This document shows, piece after piece, positions 11,371-22,236 of a DNA stretch of 64,000 bases. The stretch is from Paracyclopina nana (Eukaryota > Arthropoda > Copepoda > Cyclopoida > Cyclopettidae), in the NCBI GenBank assembly GCA_019096065.1, contig JAGUCH010000008.1, forward strand, positions 6,577,001 to 6,641,000, written 5' to 3'. The translations under genes and the position numbers were made by a program. The first letter of the stretch is position 1, and each line of letters opens with the position of its first letter. The notes beneath the pieces are model-generated. The model saw only the letters and a list, made by a program, of their open reading frames with translations, searched no databases and had not been told where the DNA came from.

Positions 11371-12535
11371 TGCTGACGACGAAATGGTTTTTGGACGACA
11401 ACAGTCTACCAATCTGGACTTGATTTTTGGGGATCCACAACCGGCGGTATTCAAGGCCTTGCAAGCAGGCCGCTTTGCTAATCAACTGAAGGAGCGGATA
11501 CAGCTCGCGCACAAGTGGGCGCACAAAAACATCTCAGCATCAATTGAACGACAGCAAAGATCCTACCACATGGACAAGCAGAAATTCACCCCCGGACAAA
11601 TGGTGTGGCTATTCACGCCTAAAGACACACCGAATATTTCCAAAAAGCTCCAAACATTTTGGACTGGGCCATGGGTCATCGCATAGCGAGTCAACGAACT
11701 CACTTACGAAATCTCGCCTGATCCTTCTTGGGCCCGGGCCAGGAACCAGGTCGTGTCCGTTGATCGCCTCTAATTGTATATAGCCCCCGAGCAAGGTGAA
11801 GATGCACCACACTTGGTCCCGCCGGCCGAGAGCCTGGACTTGTCCATGCTAGGAGACGAGTCCACTGAATTCATCACAAATCAGCCAGATGAACACACTC
11901 CGGAAACGCCACACTAATTCCATACTCCCTTTGAGTACGCTGTCGCACCGACGGACCGAGAATATGGGCTCCCACAAGCACAGGATGACCCCATTACGGC
12001 CTTCAACGACAACCCGACAATTCCAGAGTATGATTGTACTCAATACCAGCCGGACCCGGAAGAGCAACATGAACTTGAATCCGACCCGCTGCCAGGCAGT
12101 CCGGTCACATCACTACCTGAGGCTCCGGCTCCTACAGAGTTGCCAACACCTGCAGTACACCCCATGATGGCAACCAAGCGAAAACGCCGGTCAATTGCGG
12201 AGCTGTTGCAAGCTGACACTGAACAAGTCCTAGGAGGGCCAGAAGGTCGAGGTCAAGGACTTGCAGCGGCGAAAGCCAAACAGCAGTTCATGATGACGTG
12301 CTGCCACTACAACATTTGCAACCCCAACCACCGCAAATGCACCCAACTGCGAGATATTTGCTGCCACCACTGGAGCCTCGACCTCGTCCTCTGAGGCCAT
12401 CAATTCCATCACCTATTCCGGGAAATGTCCAACTTGACATCGCCTTCAGCGCCATCCGCAAACCCAGCTCAACTACAAGACAATGTGTTCTCCAACGACG
12501 AGTGAGAGAAATTGTGATGCAAGACATGTAGAATT
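11371..12535 (+). pseudogene. integrase C-terminus and pol tail of copy A
   Basis: This begins abruptly inside the integrase C-terminal region (VFGRQ...TNLDLIFGDPQPA) and includes a TGPW core like the GPY/F module of Ty3 integrases, which copy B has partly lost. A TAG interrupts the frame at about 11684, and a TAA follows the SVDRL motif. The acidic, proline-rich tail (EYAVAPTDREYG, then KRKRRS) parallels copy B 18632-19480. Confidence 0.75.
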
Positions 12536-12831
12536 CTCCTGTCATTGTCATGACATCTGCAACTGGAGCAGATGGGTTGGAGTACTGTACTGAGAGCCTA
12601 GCGGACCAATTGTCGTCAGTATTGAAAATCTCCTCAAAACTGTCATCATAACAGCACTTGCTTCTGCTGCGTTACTCTGCTCACATATTATTGCTCCCTG
12701 AATCCCAAAGTTTGGGGGGTACTGGCAAATTATTAATCTTAAAACTGTGCGATTCACAATCTGCTCATGTATATAAACCATGGCATCTGGTAGCAAACAG
12801 GTTACGTGTTGTACATAATAATCACACTACT

Positions 12832-12846
12832 CTTTCTCTCTTACAG
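12832..12846 (+). promoter_or_regulatory. probable env splice acceptor (copy A)
   Basis: A polypyrimidine run ending in TTACAG lies about 65 nt upstream of the env ATG. Copy B has an equivalent CTTCTCTCTTCCAG upstream of its env. Envelope genes of such elements are usually expressed from a spliced RNA. Confidence 0.5.
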
Positions 12847-12912
12847 TCCGAGCTACTAGCCGACAACGTATAACCTTTGATTAACACATTAGTGACATCA
12901 TCTACCCCAACC

Positions 12913-14985
12913 ATGCATCTATGCTGCAACCCCACGTTTGTGCTACTGGCCTTCTTCATCTATGGGTACTGGGTGCTCCTCAATGAAGTGGCACAGGCAG
13001 CTGCTTTCCCAGGGCAGTCACCCCGACCCGCGGACCTCTACACCCTGGACGCCAAGGTGACCTTGTTCACCACGTACTACTGCGCGCACCCTGACGCCAT
13101 GCATGAAGCCATCAACCAGAGCCAACCTGAACTGTGCGAGGACATTCGCAGCTCGTACCAGGCACCTATCAACATCACGGTCCAGGTTCTCAAGACAACT
13201 TCTACCCTGTCGATTAAGGCCTACCGCTGCCGGGTCCAAATCTCCAGGCAAGTCACCCGCTGCGGATACAACAGTATCAGCTATGGAAGCCAAATGACCG
13301 ACATAAATCGACCCTACTTGGTGACACCCCAGGCGTGCCGGGACGCGGCCGAGAAGCACTTTCTATTCGTGGAAAACAAGAAGGTCCAGGTTGCTTTAAA
13401 CAATCCGGTTTCCATCTCGTACTTCTCCAAGGGTGGACTTGACAAGGACCATAAGTGCACCACGACCACTAACATCAGCAGTGGGGTGACTTTCTCCCGC
13501 TCTTACGAGACCACTACCATCCATGCCCTGGTGGAACCGATCTATGGCAAGCTGAACACCGCGAATGGCAGGGTGGTCTTCTTCAACCACTTGACAGCCA
13601 ACTTCCAGGACTTGATCGTCCAAGATGATGCCAAGGGCACCATCGTGAGGCCGAAGCGCAAGGCCCCGCGTTGTGAGGACAAACTCAGCAAGGTATACAA
13701 AGGGCCTGCCGTGCTCTATCCTCACTGGAACTCGTCCGGCCTCTCGGGAGGTTCCGGCTATCTAGGAGACTTGCTCCTTTTGGCCCATGAAGAAGAGTCC
13801 AGGTTTGCGGGGTTCGTGCTAAAAGGGGTACAGTCCATGTGCCAGGGTCGACTGTTCACCACGCAGCTCTGTAACTTCGTGGTCCTCTATGTTGGACCAG
13901 GGGATGGGCCCCTCCAGGCCAAGTACTTGCACCCCAAGGATATGGATGGCGCCAACTTCCAGACACAATTGGTGTTTGTGCACTCACAGCACGCTCTTCA
14001 CATCCAAGACCGTTTCAAGTTCCTCCAGGAACTTATCTGTAAGAAGGAGCGGTCCATCTTGCACTCCAAGCTGCAGAGCATGGCCTCCGGCTCCTCGTTG
14101 TAAGCTATCCTCGACAGCCACGGCCCTGGACACTTGGTCACCAGAGCAGGAGCTGTGGCCTACGTCACATCGTGCTATCCCGTGCAAGCTGTCACCCGGT
14201 CCATTGCCAACTGCACTCAGGAGATCCCAGTTCTGGTAAACAACGAGACGAGGTTTGCCAATCCTTTGTCCTTTGTGCTGACAGATCGGCCCAGCATGGT
14301 CCCGTGTGACTCCATCACGCCTATCAAGTGGTGAATCCACAACCAGTGGATGTGCGCCACTCTGCAGATACATGCCTGTATTGCCCCGACTCAGCTCAAC
14401 CCCATGTCGGATGCGGCACCCTGCAGTGGGAACTATGATTTCAGCCGAGGACTGGGAGGGAGTATTTTCGGCTGAACAACGGGCCAATCATATTCTCTAT
14501 TTACATCTCTTCATTAGCCGCGAGGCAGTGGTGAACACGATTACGAGCAACGTATTACACAACTTGCTAATTACAGGCAGTCGGTCGACCACGCTATGGA
14601 CTATGGAAGACATCGACCAAATGGTGGACCATGTTGGCAGTGCCATCATTCCGTTCTTTAGCTCGGTGTGAAAGTATTACTCCTACTTCATGGGGTTCCT
14701 CATTACCATCGGGTTGATCAAGCTCATCCTGGGTGCCATTATTTGGATGGTCATCCTCTACTGGCAACGGGGACTCGGCTGGTGGATGCTCTTAGCCTTG
14801 TGGCACACGGCCTTCCTCATGGTGAAATGCCCTGGAGAATGCTCACCAACCTCGGGCGCAACCAAATCCTGTTGTTTCCGGGTGAGGACGATGATGACAA
14901 TCAGCCACCGAATCAAACACGGACCCAACCTAAAACTTCCAAAAGAAGTAGCTCTTTAGCTCATACATATGAAACAGGAGTTTAA
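12913..14985 (+). pseudogene. env: envelope glycoprotein gene of copy A, decayed
   Basis: The frame from the ATG at 12913 starts with a signal-peptide-like segment (FVLLAFFIYGYW) and follows the copy B envelope closely for about 640 codons. It is broken by TAA at 14101 (Tyr in copy B), TGA at 14332 (Arg in B), TGA at 14668 (Gly in B) and a shift near 14820. After the shift an Asp-rich tail can be seen (GEDDDDN). At the place where copy B has an in-frame TAG, copy A has a glutamine codon. The domain order and the match to chuvirus glycoproteins are given under copy B. Confidence 0.8.
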
Positions 14986-15263
14986 AAACAAAAATTATCA
15001 ACATCACAATGCTTCAGAGTAGTACCAGTAATTGCCTCAAATGGGCTAAAACAAATCAAAACAAACATGGTCCTTGATGAAGCTTCTAGTAGTTCTTTCA
15101 TAAGCAATAATTTGTACAAGGACTTAGATCTAACAGGTTAAAAAGTATTGTACCAAGTCTCTTCCATCAATGACAACCCAACCAAACAAAATAAAAAAAC
15201 TACTGATTTAATACTTTACTACCAGTATTAGCATCCATAGTTTCCTGGTTTACTGTTATGTTT
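14986..15263. other. non-coding spacer between copy A and gene Z
   Basis: AT-rich, no open frame and no LTR remnant. It probably holds the 3' untranslated region of gene Z (minus strand). Confidence 0.5.
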
Positions 15264-15801
15264 TTATAACCTTGTTTGCGACAAAACTTCATCATCATCG
15301 CTCAAGCTAGGGATGCTTGCTGTCCTGGATGGTGGCTTGGCCTTCTCAACAGCTGTTGCCAGCTGAGATGGGGCATCTTTAGGTGGTGGCAGTCTTGGGG
15401 CTGGTGGCCTCATCACTGCAGAATCGTGAGAAGCTGTCGCTTTGCTGTCAGCCAAGATGACCAGCCCAGAGCTTCTCATGGCTTGTTTAGGAGCTTGTTT
15501 GGCTTCAATGACGGCCCTAGTGGGCGTTGGCAAGTTTTCGCCAACTTTGGCCGATTTCAGGGCGCGTTGCCTAATCTCGCCTTCCTCGTCCATGGAGGAG
15601 CGCTCGTCCATCATGATGGGCTCAGTCACCGTTGGATGCTTGGCCTTGGATCTTGTTGATCTCTCTTCGTAATTGTCAAAGTTGAATGTACCATCGGGGA
15701 GCCTTTTGCCTTAGTTCTTGCCTGCCATTAACTTCTCGTAGTAGTCATCGACCATTTTGGTGTACTCTTCATCCAGCTCATCCTCGTGCAACAGCTTGAG
15801 G
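15264..15801 (-). pseudogene. gene Z, 3' part, split by copy B
   Basis: This continues the frame of 25903-26267 across the copy B insertion: excising 15802-25902 and one copy of the GAGG duplication leaves an uninterrupted reading frame. The 3' part encodes an acidic helical stretch (ELDEEYTKMVDDYYEKL), an in-frame TAA at about 15713, LPDGTFNFDNYEE, then a low-complexity Ala/Pro/Ser/Lys region ending SLSDDDE and a final stop at 15264. I do not recognise a domain. Three in-frame stops over both parts indicate decay. Confidence 0.55.
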
Positions 15802-15961
15802 TGTAGGAGGTTCGTGTAGACCCCCCGAGGATGACACGCGCGCCCGCGGGTAGCGATGGAAGAACGTGCTAGTTTATTAAATGCTATACAATTCATTTCA
15901 CCGGGACGTGGCGCTCGCTGCGCGCCCACGAGCACACCCGTATGCCCGCGTTCCTGCTACA
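15802..15961 (-). repeat. 3' LTR of copy B (160 bp)
   Basis: Same TG...CA ends as the 5' LTR. It lacks a 37-bp internal block that is present in the 5' LTR (around 25780-25820); otherwise differences are few. Confidence 0.9.
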
Positions 15962-15975
15962 ACTTCCCCCTACTG
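15962..15975 (-). other. polypurine tract of copy B
   Basis: On the minus strand a purine run containing TAGGGGGAAG ends one base before the 3' LTR, the expected position for plus-strand priming. Confidence 0.7.
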
Positions 15976-16467
15976 AAGGGTTGTCGTGTCCTCACGACGG
16001 GGGCCCACGGTCCGTTGTCTGGGCGTAGCAGGACGAACCGGGGAGATAGGTGGTGCCGGTGTGGCCGCAACTTCCGGAAACGGCTTGAGAGGAGTGGATG
16101 CGGCGGAGGGCACCGTAGCGGCTGGCAGTACTGTCATCAGATAGTTATGCATCGACTCGTTCTGCCAAGCCAGCATGTCCACCTGTGCCTGTAGGTTCTT
16201 ATAGACCGAATCCTGCTCTTGGGAGAGGGCCTCTCGCAATCGCTGGCGAAACCCACGTCTGGTGCTGGGAGCAGCCTCGTCCCCTTCCACACCCGCTGCG
16301 CCGGCAGCTGCCGTTGCGTACTTGGGCGGTGCATCCTCGTCATCGTCATCGTCGTCAGAGCTGCCCAAATTGGCCAAGCGGAATGCTTGTGTAGTCCCAC
16401 CCCCAGGGTGTCGGCGTCCTCGGCGAGAGGGTCGTTCATCATCGCTGTCGCCCCCCAGGAACAGGAT
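15970..16467 (-). CDS. env: cytoplasmic tail of the copy B envelope, after an in-frame TAG
   Basis: These 166 codons lie in the same frame as env and directly follow its TAG at 16468. They encode an acidic stretch (GDSDDE), an Arg-rich patch, a poly-Asp run (DDDDDDED), an Ala-rich part, and a Pro/Ala-rich end that stops just before the polypurine tract. Copy A reads through the same point with a glutamine codon and has a similar acidic tail, so the TAG in copy B is probably a nonsense mutation of a longer Env; stop readthrough is the alternative. A 165-residue tail behind the membrane segments is long for this kind of protein. Confidence 0.6.
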   Translation of the reverse strand: MLFLGGDSDDERPSRRGRRHPGGGTTQAFRLANLGSSDDDDDDEDAPPKYATAAAGAAGVEGDEAAPSTRRGFRQRLREALSQEQDSVYKNLQAQVDMLAWQNESMHNYLMTVLPAATVPSAASTPLKPFPEVAATPAPPISPVRPATPRQRTVGPRREDTTTLQ

Positions 16468-18438
16468 CTAATCCTGCCCCAGGTTGGTCACCATTCTCCA
16501 CGGCATTTCCACCATCAGGAACGCCGTGTGCCAAATCGCCAGCAACATCCACCACCCAAAGCCGCGTCGGCGGTAGAGGATGATCATGCGTAGTACGGCA
16601 CCCAGGATCAGCTTCAGGAGGCCCACAGTGATGAGGAACCCGGTGAAGTACGAGTAGTACTTCCCGACAGAACTGAAGAAGGGAATGATTGCACTCCCCA
16701 TGCGGTCCACCATTTGGTCAATGTCCTCCTGCGACCAGAAGGTGGTGGAGCGACTGCCCGTGATCAGAGAGTTATGCAACACGTTGCTGGTGATCGTGTT
16801 GACCACCGCCTCCCGGCTGCTGAAGAGGTGGAGGTACAAGATGTTGTTGGCCCGCTGCTCCGCGGAGAACACGCCGCCGCCCAACCCGCGGCTGATGTCA
16901 TATTGATGGCTGCGCGGTGCCGCATCGGACATAGGGTTGAGCTGGGACGGGGCGATGCAGGCGTGAATTTGAGGTGTGGCGCACATCCATTGGTTGTGTA
17001 TGCGCCACTTGATGGGCGTGATCGAGTCGCACGGGACCACACTAGGCCGATCGGTCAGAATAAATGACAGCGGGTCCGCGAATCGGGTCTCGTTGTTGAC
17101 CAGCACGGGGATCTCCTGGGTACAGTTGTCGATGGACCGGGTGACCGCTTGTACTGGGTAGCATGAAGTCACGTAGGCCACTGCCCCTGCCCGCGTGACG
17201 AGGTGACCGGGCCCATGGCTGTCCAGTGTGGCATACGACGACGATCCGGAGGCCATGCTCTGCAACTTGGAATGGAGAATTGCACGCTCGTTTTTGCAAA
17301 TTAATTCCTGTAGAAATTTGAATCGGTCCTGAATGTGCAGCGCATGTTGAGAGTGCACGAACACGAGCTGCGTTTGGATGTTGGCTCCATCCATGTCCTC
17401 CGGGTGCAGGTATTTGGCTTGGAGGGGTCCTTCTCCGGGCCCCACCAAGAGGATGGCAAAATCTCTCAACTGGGTGGTGAACAGCTTCCGCTGACACATC
17501 GACTGTACACCTTTGAGGACGAACCCCGCAAACCTTGATTCCTCCTCATGGGCTAGCAGGAGGAGATCACCAAGATGCCCGGCTCCTCCCATGAGGCTGG
17601 TGGCGTTCCTATGAGGGTAGAGCACGGCGGGTCCTCGATAAACTTCACTGAGTTCGTCCTCGCAGCGAGGTGACTTCCGTTTGGGCCACACGATGGTGCC
17701 TTCCGCGTCGTCCTGCACGATGAGGTCCTGAAAGTTCGCAGTCAGGTGATTGGAGAACACCACCTGTCCATTGGCCGTATTCAGCTTCCCGTAGATCGGC
17801 TCCACCAGCGCGTGGATGGTGGTGGTCTCGTACGACTTGTAAAACGTCACACCTCCGCTGGTGAAGGTGGTGGTGGTGCACTTGTGGTCCTTGTCCAATC
17901 CTCCTTTGGAGAAGTAGGAGAGCGAGGTCGGATTGTTGAGAGCTACCTCCACCTTCTTATTCTCTACAATCAGGTAATGCTTCTCGGCGGCCTCCCGGCA
18001 AGCTTGCGGGGTCACCAAGTAGGGCCTGTTGACGTCGGTCATTTGGTTGCCGTAGCTGATGCTATCATACCCACATCTCGTCACCTGTCGGGACAAGTGT
18101 ACCCTGCACTGGAAAGCCTTGATCGAGAGGGTCGACGCGGTTTGGAGCACCTGGACCGTGATGTTAACGGGGGCCTGATATGCGCTCCTAATGTCCTCGC
18201 AAAGTTCTGGCTGACTCAGGTCGATGGCCTCGTGGATGGCGTCGGGGTGTGCGCAGTCGTATGTGGTGAACGACGTGACCTTTGCGTCCGGGGTATAGAG
18301 ATCGGCGGTGCGACTCCTGGGTGATGTTCCCGGGACCACGGCAGCCTGAGCCAGTTCACTGAACAGTATCCAGTACGCGTACACGAAGAAGGCCATCAGG
18401 TACACGGAGGGGCAAAGAAGGCAGCTTACAGGCGTCAT
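16468..18438 (-). CDS. env: chuvirus-like envelope glycoprotein of copy B, 656 aa to the TAG
   Basis: The ATG at 18438 is followed by a signal-peptide-like hydrophobic run (YLMAFFVYAYW). The ectodomain contains a TTYDC motif near residue 58, a VQVLQ...FQC...CGYDS block near 100-135, ACREAAE, a GVQSMC block, FVHSQHALHIQDRF near 380, and a late NNETRF...VPCDS...WMCATP block. Order and cysteine placement recall glycoproteins of chuviruses (Jingchuvirales), class III fusion proteins that have been captured by retroelements in arthropods. This is a family-level judgement by eye. Near the end there are two or three hydrophobic segments (about 590-650). The frame is open up to TAG at 16468, after which the tail continues in frame. 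It is probably expressed from a spliced RNA. Confidence 0.75.
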   Translation of the reverse strand: MTPVSCLLCPSVYLMAFFVYAYWILFSELAQAAVVPGTSPRSRTADLYTPDAKVTSFTTYDCAHPDAIHEAIDLSQPELCEDIRSAYQAPVNITVQVLQTASTLSIKAFQCRVHLSRQVTRCGYDSISYGNQMTDVNRPYLVTPQACREAAEKHYLIVENKKVEVALNNPTSLSYFSKGGLDKDHKCTTTTFTSGGVTFYKSYETTTIHALVEPIYGKLNTANGQVVFSNHLTANFQDLIVQDDAEGTIVWPKRKSPRCEDELSEVYRGPAVLYPHRNATSLMGGAGHLGDLLLLAHEEESRFAGFVLKGVQSMCQRKLFTTQLRDFAILLVGPGEGPLQAKYLHPEDMDGANIQTQLVFVHSQHALHIQDRFKFLQELICKNERAILHSKLQSMASGSSSYATLDSHGPGHLVTRAGAVAYVTSCYPVQAVTRSIDNCTQEIPVLVNNETRFADPLSFILTDRPSVVPCDSITPIKWRIHNQWMCATPQIHACIAPSQLNPMSDAAPRSHQYDISRGLGGGVFSAEQRANNILYLHLFSSREAVVNTITSNVLHNSLITGSRSTTFWSQEDIDQMVDRMGSAIIPFFSSVGKYYSYFTGFLITVGLLKLILGAVLRMIILYRRRGFGWWMLLAIWHTAFLMVEMPWRMVTNLGQD

Positions 18439-18497
18439 GATTTGTGGATTATTACAGTTCCTTATGGTGGCGAATTAAATGATTAGCACTGGTACTC

Positions 18498-18515
18498 AGA
18501 ACTGGAAGAGAGAAG
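18498..18515 (-). promoter_or_regulatory. probable env splice acceptor (copy B)
   Basis: On the minus strand CTTCTCTCTTCCAG lies about 65 nt before the env ATG, matching position and type of the acceptor in copy A. Confidence 0.5.
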
Positions 18516-18631
18516 TAGTAAGTTATTGAGCTGTCGTAATTTTGCGGCCAGAATGCGAAAGTTTTTGGTTTTACTGCTTTTGCATGGTGCCACCCCCCCA
18601 AACTTTTGTATGAGGGGCAGCAATATTCGCA

Positions 18632-19480
18632 TTAATTAAACACATTGTCGGAATTTGATGTTGATATGTTAGAATGTTGTCCTTGCGATGATGATGATGA
18701 TGTTTGTGATCGCGGTACTTCTGGTATTGTTGATGGTATTGACGGTCTTATTGGTGGTGGCCGCGGCTCCAGCGGCGGCAGCAGATACCTTGTTGCTTCA
18801 GGCAGAGCTGGTGCAGTTGATGCTTGTTGCAGCGGCAGCAGGGCTTCGTCGTGACGGGATTGTTTGTCACCACTTCTTGTTCTTGAGCGCGACGTTTCTA
18901 CGAGTTTGTCTTGGCCCCCTAATATTTGCTGGGAGTATTCTTGCAGCATTTCTGTTCCCGTTCTCCTTTTCCTTGCTGGTGGTTGAGCTATCGGTGATTG
19001 CGGCGGTGATTCATTGTTGCCGTCATCGGGGATGATTTGGTCATGAATATCATTCCCGTTTGGTGGGGTATCAGTATCATCTTGTGATGTGTGTTCAAAC
19101 ATGGTGCAATCGTATTGTGGAATGGTTGGATCGTCATTGAATGGTGGAATAGGATCGTCTTTAGCGTGTGGAAATCCATATTCACGATCTGTGGGTGCTA
19201 CTGCATATTCGAACGAGTATGTGGTTTCGCTGGGCTGTTCATCAGAGGCTGAGTCTGTGGCGTGCATGTGCTCGGCAGATTCATCTCCTGGCATGTCGAA
19301 ATCCATGTTTTCCATTGGAGGGGCTGTGATCGTCTCTGCTTGTGGATCTGAAGGTGTGACGTACAGTTTCAATCGGTCCACTGAGACGACTTGCTTTCTA
19401 GTTGGGGGCCATGAAGGGTCTGGCGAGATTTCATTTGCAGTTTCTTCGATATTAACCGCACAACTTTTGGCGTGAACAAC
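18632..19480 (-). CDS. pol C-terminal tail of copy B
   Basis: The open frame follows integrase and ends before env. It holds SPDPSW and VVSVDRLKLY, typical of the end of Ty3 integrases after the GPY/F module. About 230 acidic, Pro-rich residues follow, with a basic patch (ARKRR) and a Ser-rich end. The tail is conserved in position in copy A (11690-12535). Its role is unknown. A small deletion just upstream removed the GPY/F core seen in copy A. Confidence 0.6.
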   Translation of the reverse strand, partial: VVHAKSCAVNIEETANEISPDPSWPPTRKQVVSVDRLKLYVTPSDPQAETITAPPMENMDFDMPGDESAEHMHATDSASDEQPSETTYSFEYAVAPTDREYGFPHAKDDPIPPFNDDPTIPQYDCTMFEHTSQDDTDTPPNGNDIHDQIIPDDGNNESPPQSPIAQPPARKRRTGTEMLQEYSQQILGGQDKLVETSRSRTRSGDKQSRHDEALLPLQQASTAPALPEATRYLLPPLEPRPPPIRPSIPSTIPEVPRSQTSSSSSQGQHSNISTSNSDNVFN

Positions 19481-20992
19481 CACACCTTCTGCCCTGGAGA
19501 GAAGGCTTGTTTATCCATATGGTAGGCACGTCTTTGCCGCTCAATGGATGCAGAAATGTTCTTACGAGGCCATTCGTGCGCGAGCTGTATTCGTTCTCGT
19601 AATTGCTTGGCGAAACGGCCGGCTTCTGTTGCCTTGTGCACTGCTGGTTGTGGGTCCCCGAAGATGAGGTCGAGGTTGGTGGTAGGTTGCCTGCCGAACA
19701 CAATCTCATAGGGGGCTAGCACAGTGGAGCGGTTTTTTGGTAGTACGTAAAATAAATAGTGCGAACGGCACTACTTCAGCCCATTTAGAATAGTGCCCCT
19801 TGATCATTTTACGTATGAGCTTGTTAAGGTCGCGATGGGCCCGCTCCACCGGATTGCTTTTTGGGTTATACGACGGCGTGGTGGTAGCCTTGATGCCCAA
19901 GGCCAAGCATACTTCCCTCATGAGATGTGCTGTGAAGTGCGTACCCTGATCGGTGTGCAGGCGCTCAGGCAGCCCGAATCGGGGGATGATTTCCGTGATG
20001 AGAAACCGTACCGCAGTCTCGGCGTCATTGGACCGGCACGGGAAGGCTTCAATCCATTTGCTGAATACACATTTGGCCGTGAACAGATACCGGTGCTGAT
20101 TGGATGTGGGCTTGAACGGCCCCACATAGTCAAGGCTGAGAACTTGGAACGGGAATCCGGCATGGCGTGGCACCAAGGTGTGTCGTTGATCCGAGGCTGC
20201 GGGTTTGGTCTTTTGGCATAGCAGACAGGATTTCACAACCTCGTCAGCCGTCTTGGCCATATTTGGAAAATAGAAGTGTTGAGCTGCCCGGTGGATCAGG
20301 TTGTCTCGGCCTTGGTGCCCCATGGTTTCATGCAAGTGCCTCAGACTGGCCTCTTCCCATTTGCGAGGTACGACGAGCCGAGTTGAGGGCCGGCCCTGAG
20401 GATCACGCAGCCGGAGGGCTCCTTGCTGATCTAAGCACAGGCTATCGAATTGTTCCATGAGCACCCGCCCTCGGGCGGAAGCGGCATCGAGGTGGGCTCT
20501 GGAGGGAGCTTGCTGGAGTTTGACCAGTTGGCGAAGCGTCACTAAGTCGTCGTCTTCCTCCTGAGCTTCGGCCCATAGTTCCGGTTTAGTAGGGATGAGC
20601 TTCAGGCTGGCCACGTGGAAGAAGTCATCGTCAGAGACTTCAGAGCTAATGTGGTCTCCCGCTTGGTCCAGATGAGGCGCCCGGCTGAGGGAATCGGCAT
20701 TGCCATGCTTGGTACCTGCCTGATGGACGACCTCAAAGTCGTAGTTGGAGATGGTGTCGAGCCACCTGGCCAACATGCCCGTCGGAGCCTCCATGGAGCG
20801 AATCCATAACAAAGCCCGATGATCAGTCCGGAGAATGAACCATCGATGCTGCAAGTAGTACTTGAATTGCTTGATGAAGATAATGACGGCGACCAGTTCT
20901 CCCTGATTGGCGGAGTAGTTGCTCTGAGCCGGGGTCAACTTCTTTGCCCCGTACAGAATGACTTGCTCTTTGCCTCCCTGCACCTGGGACAA
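19369..20992 (-). pseudogene. pol: RNase H and integrase of copy B
   Basis: The main frame, 20992-19706, starts within RNase H (GELVAV, RTDHRALL, HGNADSLSR) and continues into integrase. The zinc-binding region has HETMGH and CLLCQ; the catalytic core has Asp in LDYVGPF, Asp in HTDQGTHF and Glu in NPVERAHR. These are the D,D-35-E residues of Ty3 integrases. A shift at about 19730-19745 moves the remainder (PYEIVFGRQ, FTPKV) into another frame down to 19369. The N-terminal part of RNase H lies in a different frame upstream. Confidence 0.8.
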
Positions 20993-21988
20993 GACCGCCC
21001 CACCGCCCTGTTCTCTTGGGAGAAGTCGGTGTCCAAGATGAACGGGTTCGGGGACGCAAAGTCGGGGTACGCGAGGACCGGGGCCGACACAAGCCGCCTC
21101 TTGATCTCTTCGAAGGCGCCGCGATATTCCTGCGATGGCTCAAAGGCCTGGGTGTCGGGAGTGCCATCATCCTTGGAGAGCCATGCAGTCAGCGGCGCAG
21201 CAATGTGCTGGTACTTTTCGATGAAGGCCCGGTAGTAATTGGCCGTGCCCATGAATATTCGAAGAAGCTTGCGGGTGTTCGGCAGCGGCCACTTGCGGAT
21301 GAGATCTATGTAAGCTGGCATGACTTCTAAACCTTTCGGGGTGACGACATGCCCAAGGTAGGTTACCCTGGTCTGGAAGAGGTGGCACTTAGTGGGCTTG
21401 AGCAACAGACCTGCCTTTTGATGTGCCTGGAGGACGATCTTGAGGTTCTTCAAGTGCGAGTCGAAGTCAGGGGAGTGAACCAAACAGTCGTCCAAGTAGG
21501 GCAAAGCCACGTCCCACGGCACACCTTCCAGCACCAGGCGGTTCAAGCGGCTGTAGGTCTTGGGGGCGTTCGTAAGCCCGAAGGGCATCTTCAGGAAAGC
21601 GTACGAGCCGTCCCCGGTGGAGAAGGTGGTCTTCTCTACATCTTCAGCGCGGATCGGCACTACATTGAAGGCGCCCACCGCGTCCAGGGTGGAGAACACG
21701 GTGGAGCGAGCCAACCTGCTCAGGTTGTCCCGCACGTCTCCAATGGGGTGAGAGTCGACAACCGTGATTTTGTTGAGTTCACGATAGTCGACACACCATC
21801 GGAGACTGCCGTCCTTTTGCGCACGGGGACCAGCGGGGCCGACCATGGGGACGAGATCGGGTGATGACCTCCTCTTCCAGCCACTTGTGGATCTGCTCCT
21901 TCAGGGAGGCCTCCAAGTTGGGGTTGATGGGCCTCCGCCGAATGTTAATCGGTCGAGCGCCGGGTTTGAGGTCGATCGCATGCTCCAC
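20935..21988 (-). pseudogene. pol: reverse transcriptase of copy B
   Basis: Two overlapping frames (21988-21779 and 21846-20935) together cover the RT domain, joined by a single-base shift near 21850. Visible motifs are RRPINPN and EEEVI at the start, VDYRELN, STLDAVGAF (first catalytic Asp), MPFGLTNAP, and PYLDDCLVHS with the two Asp of the active site, then LGHVV and the start of RNase H. All are typical of Ty3/gypsy elements. Confidence 0.85.
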
Positions 21989-22236
21989 CAGCTTGGTCTG
22001 TCCAGTGCGGCCGTCGAAGGAGAAGGCGCCCAGGTACGCAGCCAGCAGGGACGCGGCCGCCCTCAGGCGTTCGGGATGTCGGCAGAGAAGGTCATTTTCT
22101 TTCAGCCCGAATGCTTGGATCGCAAACTCAATCTTCTCCCGCGGGCTGGCTTCAGGGGCAGCCCCGGCGGCGGCTCGGCGGCCCGGATGGCCTGTAGGTG
22201 CGGGAAGGTGCGGCAGAGGCGGCGGCCTCTACTGGC

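Larger units (their letters stand above)
10174..14985 (+). mobile_element. copy A: truncated Ty3-type retroelement with envelope gene
   Basis: The 5' LTR (10174-10350) is followed by the same genes as copy B in the same order: end of gag, protease region, end of integrase with pol tail, and envelope. Reverse transcriptase, RNase H and most of integrase are missing: the sequence jumps from the protease-linker region to the end of integrase at about 11370. Recognisable similarity to copy B fades near 14870-14985, and I see no 3' LTR. Many stops and shifts show it is dead. Base composition is much richer in GC than the flanks. Confidence 0.85.

Noticed and set aside
17746-18324. 192-codon + strand frame opposite env
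   Set aside because: It is the complement of the env coding sequence; its openness follows from env codon use.
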